From: Tribonema minus
Taxonomy: Eukaryota > Sar > Xanthophyceae > Tribonematales > Tribonemataceae
DNA: 64,000 bases
Assembly: GCA_017506865.1 (NCBI GenBank)
Contig: JAFCMP010000072.1
Location: 186,001 to 250,000, forward strand
Direction of reading: 5' to 3'
The notes under the pieces are model-generated. The model did no database searches. It was not told the origin of the DNA and saw nothing but the letters and a program-made list of their open reading frames with translations. How positions within the stretch are numbered: the stretch's first letter is position 1; the number at the start of each line of letters is the position of its first letter. A program made the translations under genes and the position numbers. This document shows positions 59,701 through 64,000 of this stretch, piece by piece.

Positions 59701-62700
59701 ACGACAAACGGCCACTCAGCGCCAAGTTGAAGTATCACAAAGCCCTGCGGCACCGCACGCCCGCAAAAGTGTATTGCCCATGCAAATGAGAGGTCAGAAA
59801 GCACATAGGGGTGGTGCTCGCTGTAGCATGATACATGCGGCCATCATTGGCCCAGGGTTGCAGTTGCTAGGCTGGCAACGGCATTTACACATGAGGCAGA
59901 TGCTTCGAAAGCTTTCTTTGTCTAGATTGATTGTGAGCTGTGTGCCATTCAGTGTATGAGAGAGACCCCAGAACTTGCCAATGCTGCGCTTTGTACTGTC
60001 ACGCACCTGAAGTACGACTGTCGTGCACATCACGGTGCACTGCTTCATCACAGGCCTTTGCGGCACCTGGCTGATGCAACTCACTTAAACGGATGCGGAA
60101 CAACAGTCTTGCATTAGAAAACACGCAATCGCGTGAGTGTGGACAGCGTTGACTCATCCCACGCCTTCGAATTTGCCTCAACGAGAACACCCCTCCTCCC
60201 CCCCCCTCGCCATGCCCATTGCACACCTTATGTGCCAACCCACCACCGCCCCGACACCTACGCCGCACACGCTTTTGCGCTCCGCGCGCGCAGGTGCGAG
60301 AGGATGGAGGCCGTGGAGGACGCGCGCCGCCGCCACAACCTGCGCCCCACGCTCCCCGACTTCTACAACATTGTTCTGGAGCGTCCACGCCGCGACGCGC
60401 GCGGCTACGCGGCGCTGTTCGTGGAGGCAGGCGCCGGCACGGCCAACCTCAGCTCCACCATGAGCCACAGCTGCGCCGCCAACTGCACGACGGCGGTCGT
60501 GGTGAGGAACGGGCGGCTGGGGATTGCGCTGACGACGACGCGCGCGGTCGCGTGCGGCGAGGAGCTGACCATCGACTACGGGAGCGTCACCACCAGGTGA
60601 GCAGTTTGAAGATGAAGCTGAAGTGCGGTAGGTGCACCGGCGCGTGGAGTGCGATGACCTCGTGACGCGTCTGCTGTTGAGGCCGTTCGCGCCTCGTGGC
60701 GCTATCTATACATGTCATGCAGAGGCACTGCTGCGTAGCAAGCGAGCACAATGCTCATGAAGAGCTTATGAAAGGATGTCAACCGCCTGGTGACGTGCCT
60801 GGAGCTCATGCGGAATGATCTCTGGTTGCGAAGCTAGCTGCAGCGTAGTCCTGCACCCGTAATGACGGCAGCAGCAGGCTGCTCTGACGGCTATATCAGT
60901 GAGTTGGCTGGCGATCCCTTTTTCAGGTATTGAGGGCAGCGTCTGGTGCATTGTGCGACGCACAGGTTTTTGGACTTTTCTGCCCAAAACAAAGATCCTC
61001 TCGCTGCTTGGTCGGCAATCCCTCAGCGCGCTGTCGTGCTTGAGGGCCCAGGGACCTATGTGCTCATACACCCCCGCCGTTTGTTGCGACGCGCCCCGCC
61101 GCCGCAGCGAGGTGGAGTGGAAGGAGTCCGTCTGCCTCTGCGGCTCGCTGAACTGCAGGGGGAGCTTCCTCACGTTCGTCGGCGCCAAAGCCTTCCAGGC
61201 GGTGCTGGACAGCTATGGAGCGCTGATGCAGTTCCAGGACCTGGTGCGCTGCACGCTGTGCAAGGGCCTCGACCGGGTGCGTGCAGCTCAGTCGTTGCCT
61301 GATCATTTGCTGTTTGATGCAGTGCGCAATGCGCTGCGCCCGCCCGCCCGCCCACTCGGCTGGGTCTTGCGTGCGGTCGCAAAGAAAAAGATGCGAGCAC
61401 GGGTTGCGCCGTGGCGCATGGAAGCGCTTCTGACTTCCATGCGCCACTGTATTACTTATAACATGACATGCAACTGGGTGCGGAATGTATCGCAGAGTGT
61501 GTTGATGATTTGTGCTGCCGATTGCCAGATGTTGCTGGTCGCGGAATGATGCTCAGAGCCGCCAGTGGTTCTCACTCGGCATCTGCTGCCCGACGTAGGC
61601 TGATCACCGACCACACTCCTCGTGAATCTCATGTAACAGGAGAGCCAGGAAACGTTAATGCAGCATGGCTTTGGCGAGGCGGCCCTCGGCGAGCACTGCC
61701 CCCCATGGCTCGCGCACTTCTGCGCCAACCAGCTGCGCTACATAGAGATGGAGCGGCGCAAGCTGCCCATATCGCTGTCGCGCCTGCACGCGGCCAGCAG
61801 CACCGACAGCAAAAGCGCCGCCGCTGCCGGCGGCAGCGGCGGCACAGGCGGCATCGCCTCTGGCGCGACCGGCGCACAGGACGCCAGCAGCAGCGGCAGC
61901 GGCGGCGGCGGCGGCGGCGGCGGAGGCGCGCTGGACGCAGAGAAGCGGGCGCAGCTGCGCGCGCAGCTGGATGCGGATGCGCGCTGCGTCATGGAGCAGC
62001 GCGTGCAGAGCCTGGTCACCGTCATGGGCTGCGTGTACCACCTGCTCTCGCTGCAGCCCGCGGCGCTGCAGCGCGGCGGCGGCGGGCGCGGGCGCGGCGG
62101 CGGCTGCGGCGGCAGCGGCAACAGCAGCGGCGCGGCGGTGAGCGCGCTGCCGCCGCCGCTGCGCATGCTGAGCGGCGCGGAGGCGCAGGAGGTGCTGTGG
62201 GGCGGCAGCAGGAGCGTTGCCGGGCGCCTGGTGGCGCGCTTGCAGGCGGCATTCGGGACGGAGGCGGCGCCACGTGCCGCGCCGCAGGCTGTGCAGCCGA
62301 TGCCGCCGCCGCCGCCGCCGCCGGCCGTGGCGGAGGTGGCGCCGGAGGAGCTGGAGGTGGAGATGGAAGAGTACAAGTGAGCGGCAATTGTTTTCAGTGT
62401 CAGAATCGGTGTACTTCATGTGCGAATGCTATGAAGGGCTGTGAACTGCATGCTCTTCACCATCAGCGCGTTGGCTTCTGCGCACACAAGGAATTGTAGG
62501 CCCCGCGACCCCATAAGTATTGCATACTTATTGCATCACAGTTGTAACAACTCTTTCTGCTTACCGTGGTGAGCCTGCACCTTGTACTGTCAGGATCAGA
62601 TCACCATTGTCTTAACTATGCTAGTGCGCTGCACATCAACTCATGATGACGTGATCAGGTAGTATTGCAAACACTTTCGCGCTGCACGCACTCTACTGCC

Positions 62701-63333
62701 CATCCATTGTATGTAGGCCCATAGTGACATCACTACAGACACTACAGGCTTCGCTCAACCGCTCCATTATCTCAATAACGCAACAGGCCGCTGGTGAATC
62801 CCGGCCACTCCAAGCGCGCGCGCGAACGCGCGGAGCGCGCGGCGGCGGCGCACCTGGCAGCAGCGCGCGCAGCCGCTCAGCAGGCGGCCAACAAGAAGTC
62901 GGCGAAACTGGCGGCGCGGCAGAAGGCGGAGGCGGCGGCGGCCGCCGCGGCGCTCGTGGTTGAAGTGGACCTGTGGGACTGCACGCAGCGGCAGCAGGCG
63001 CGCGCGCCGCTGGCGGGCATCGTGGAGTACCTGCTCGCGCGGCCGCACCTGCAGCTGTATGCGGGGCAGGACAAGCAGCAGCAGCGGCAGCGGCAGCACT
63101 CTAGTGATGGGGCGCGGGCCTCAGAGGGCAAGGCGGCGGCGGCGGCGGCTGCGAGGGGAGGCAAGGCGGCGGGCAAGGGGGCGGCGGCGCCGCCGCCGCC
63201 CCCTGTTCAGCAGGATGAGGGAGATGAGTGGGGGAGCAACGCCATGCTGTCAGCGGCTCAGCAGGAGGGCAGCGAGCCACTGGGGATGGCGCTGGCTGAG
63301 AAGCTGTCGAAGGATGCGAGCTTGCCGGCCAAG
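56713..63333 (+). CDS. ATXR3: ATXR3/SDG2-like histone H3 lysine-4 methyltransferase (3' end beyond window)
   Basis: Predicted nuclear H3K4 methyltransferase. Model: 56713-57922, 58286-58902, 59301-59428, 60294-60596, 61108-61276, 61640-62376, 62787-63333 and on; 1237 residues visible, phases consistent. Residues 38-94 (YAVNDIVKVSERRWSGCNKP...) look like a Tudor/PWWP-type chromatin-reader fold. A long linker follows, then GLDCYTRHNVELAL, a segment like the ATXR3 pre-SET region. SET runs about 615-753: GTGVICTD, YLGELYPAWRW, LPDFYNIVLERP, SHSCAANC (709-716), GEELTIDYGSVTT; post-SET is VCLCGSLNCRG. The PDFYNI, ERP and Y/NSVT signatures and the following helical region (LPPWLAHF-like, RYIEMERRKLP) are characteristic of ATXR3 rather than other SET families. 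Poly-Gly, poly-Ala and poly-Pro inserts lengthen the C-terminal half. The last exon seen ends at a clean donor (AAG|GTACG), so the gene continues past 64000. Confidence 0.85.
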
Positions 63334-64000
63334 GTACGCCATGACATGTCGTCCGCACGTACATGGGGGGGGGGGGTAATGTAGCAGGGTGCTTTAGTGA
63401 GGTGACAGTGTCATGGCATAGCTATGCTGGAATTGGATCTTAGAGAAGTATCATAGAGTTGGTCGAGTTACAACCTGCATGACGTGAATATGTGTCAGGG
63501 ATTCGTTGAAGTGCTTCCATGTAGGTGCGACAGACAGCAGTGTACGTGCATTCTACTGTAGACCTTGACAGATAAAATCTCAACTGCCAGATACACACAA
63601 ATCAGTTGGAGAACGATGCTTTCCATACATTCATGAGCTGGAGTGCTAGCATTTTACGTCAGTTCCTTGCTGCCAAGGAGATGTAGCTTATAAATAAGTT
63701 ATTTATAAAATAGATGCGCACGTCTCAGTGATCATCACGCTTTAGTATGATTACAAAGATATGCTGCAGCGCCCTGCAAACGGCCTGTATACTCACTGAA
63801 AGCTTTTGTTACCATGCGCCATCCGCTAGATTGTATTGCCGCAAACATAGCAATACTGTCGCAAGCCTGCATGCCTGGAATGCACAGCACACATGCCAAC
63901 ATGACCTGTGTCTGTGTGGCGCGCAACTGATTTGTTGCTGAACTTTGCGTCGAACTTTCTGTGCATCTGCAAACATCAGTGCGCTACACCAAAGTGCTGT
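63334..64000 (+). other. Probable intron of the ATXR3-like gene, to window end
   Basis: Starts at the GT donor after 63333. It has a 10-base G run near 63366 and AT-rich sequence near 63690-63715. I see no phase-compatible exon with a recognisable domain before the window ends. Confidence 0.4.

Noticed and set aside
61468-62499. 343-codon plus-strand frame overlapping the ATXR3-like exon 6
   Set aside because: Arg-rich shadow; the other frame continues the ATXR3 C-terminal region in phase with family-like residues.

Overview
The window is nuclear DNA of a eukaryotic green alga. Coding exons are GC-rich, introns are short and frequent with donors mostly GTGAG or GTGCGTG, and the proteins are plant-lineage types (an ATXR3/SDG2-type SET protein, a plant-type GH10 glycosidase, an F-box/SirB1/YccV protein). 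A chlorophyte, perhaps a trebouxiophyte, is my best guess; the genus cannot be told from this sequence. I saw no rRNA, tRNA, CRISPR array or intact autonomous transposon.

Layout. 135-11209 (-): 11-exon SET methyltransferase (AWS-SET-post-SET plus two C-terminal PHD fingers). 12107-12559 (+): intronless bactofilin. 13640-20375 (+): 8-exon protein with three PDZ-like domains. 22274-26647 (-): 7-exon Zn2Cys6 transcription factor. 26648-30821: AT-richer island with foldback repeats and no convincing gene. 30822-40148 (-): 15-exon secreted GH10 protein with an N-terminal carbohydrate-binding module. 40453-48019 (+): 12-exon secreted beta-propeller protein. 49428-56540 (-): F-box/SirB1/YccV (FBXO21-like) protein. 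56713 to beyond the window (+): ATXR3/SDG2-like H3K4 methyltransferase, of which seven exons are visible. I built the exon models by hand from GT-AG (once GC-AG) boundaries. Phases stay consistent across every junction given; the weakest spots are named in the entries.

How the parts fit. Three gene pairs are divergent, with 897 bp (SET/bactofilin), 304 bp (GH10/propeller) and 172 bp (FBXO21-like/ATXR3-like) between start codons. The 304 bp pair couples two secreted proteins that probably act at the cell wall or outside the cell. Two SET methyltransferases of different classes (H3K36-type and H3K4-type) frame the window.

Most notable: a bacterial-type bactofilin as the only intronless gene; a fungal-style Zn2Cys6 factor whose sixth-Cys region ends at a GC-AG intron; PHD and PDZ domains split by introns, with one PHD cysteine made at the splice junction; an 80 bp dispersed repeat in three introns; a tandem duplication that copied a 3' splice site; homopolymeric C runs used as polypyrimidine tracts; interstitial telomere-like repeats, one inside a hairpin; and a dispersed TTGAAGT/ACTTCAA motif outside exons.
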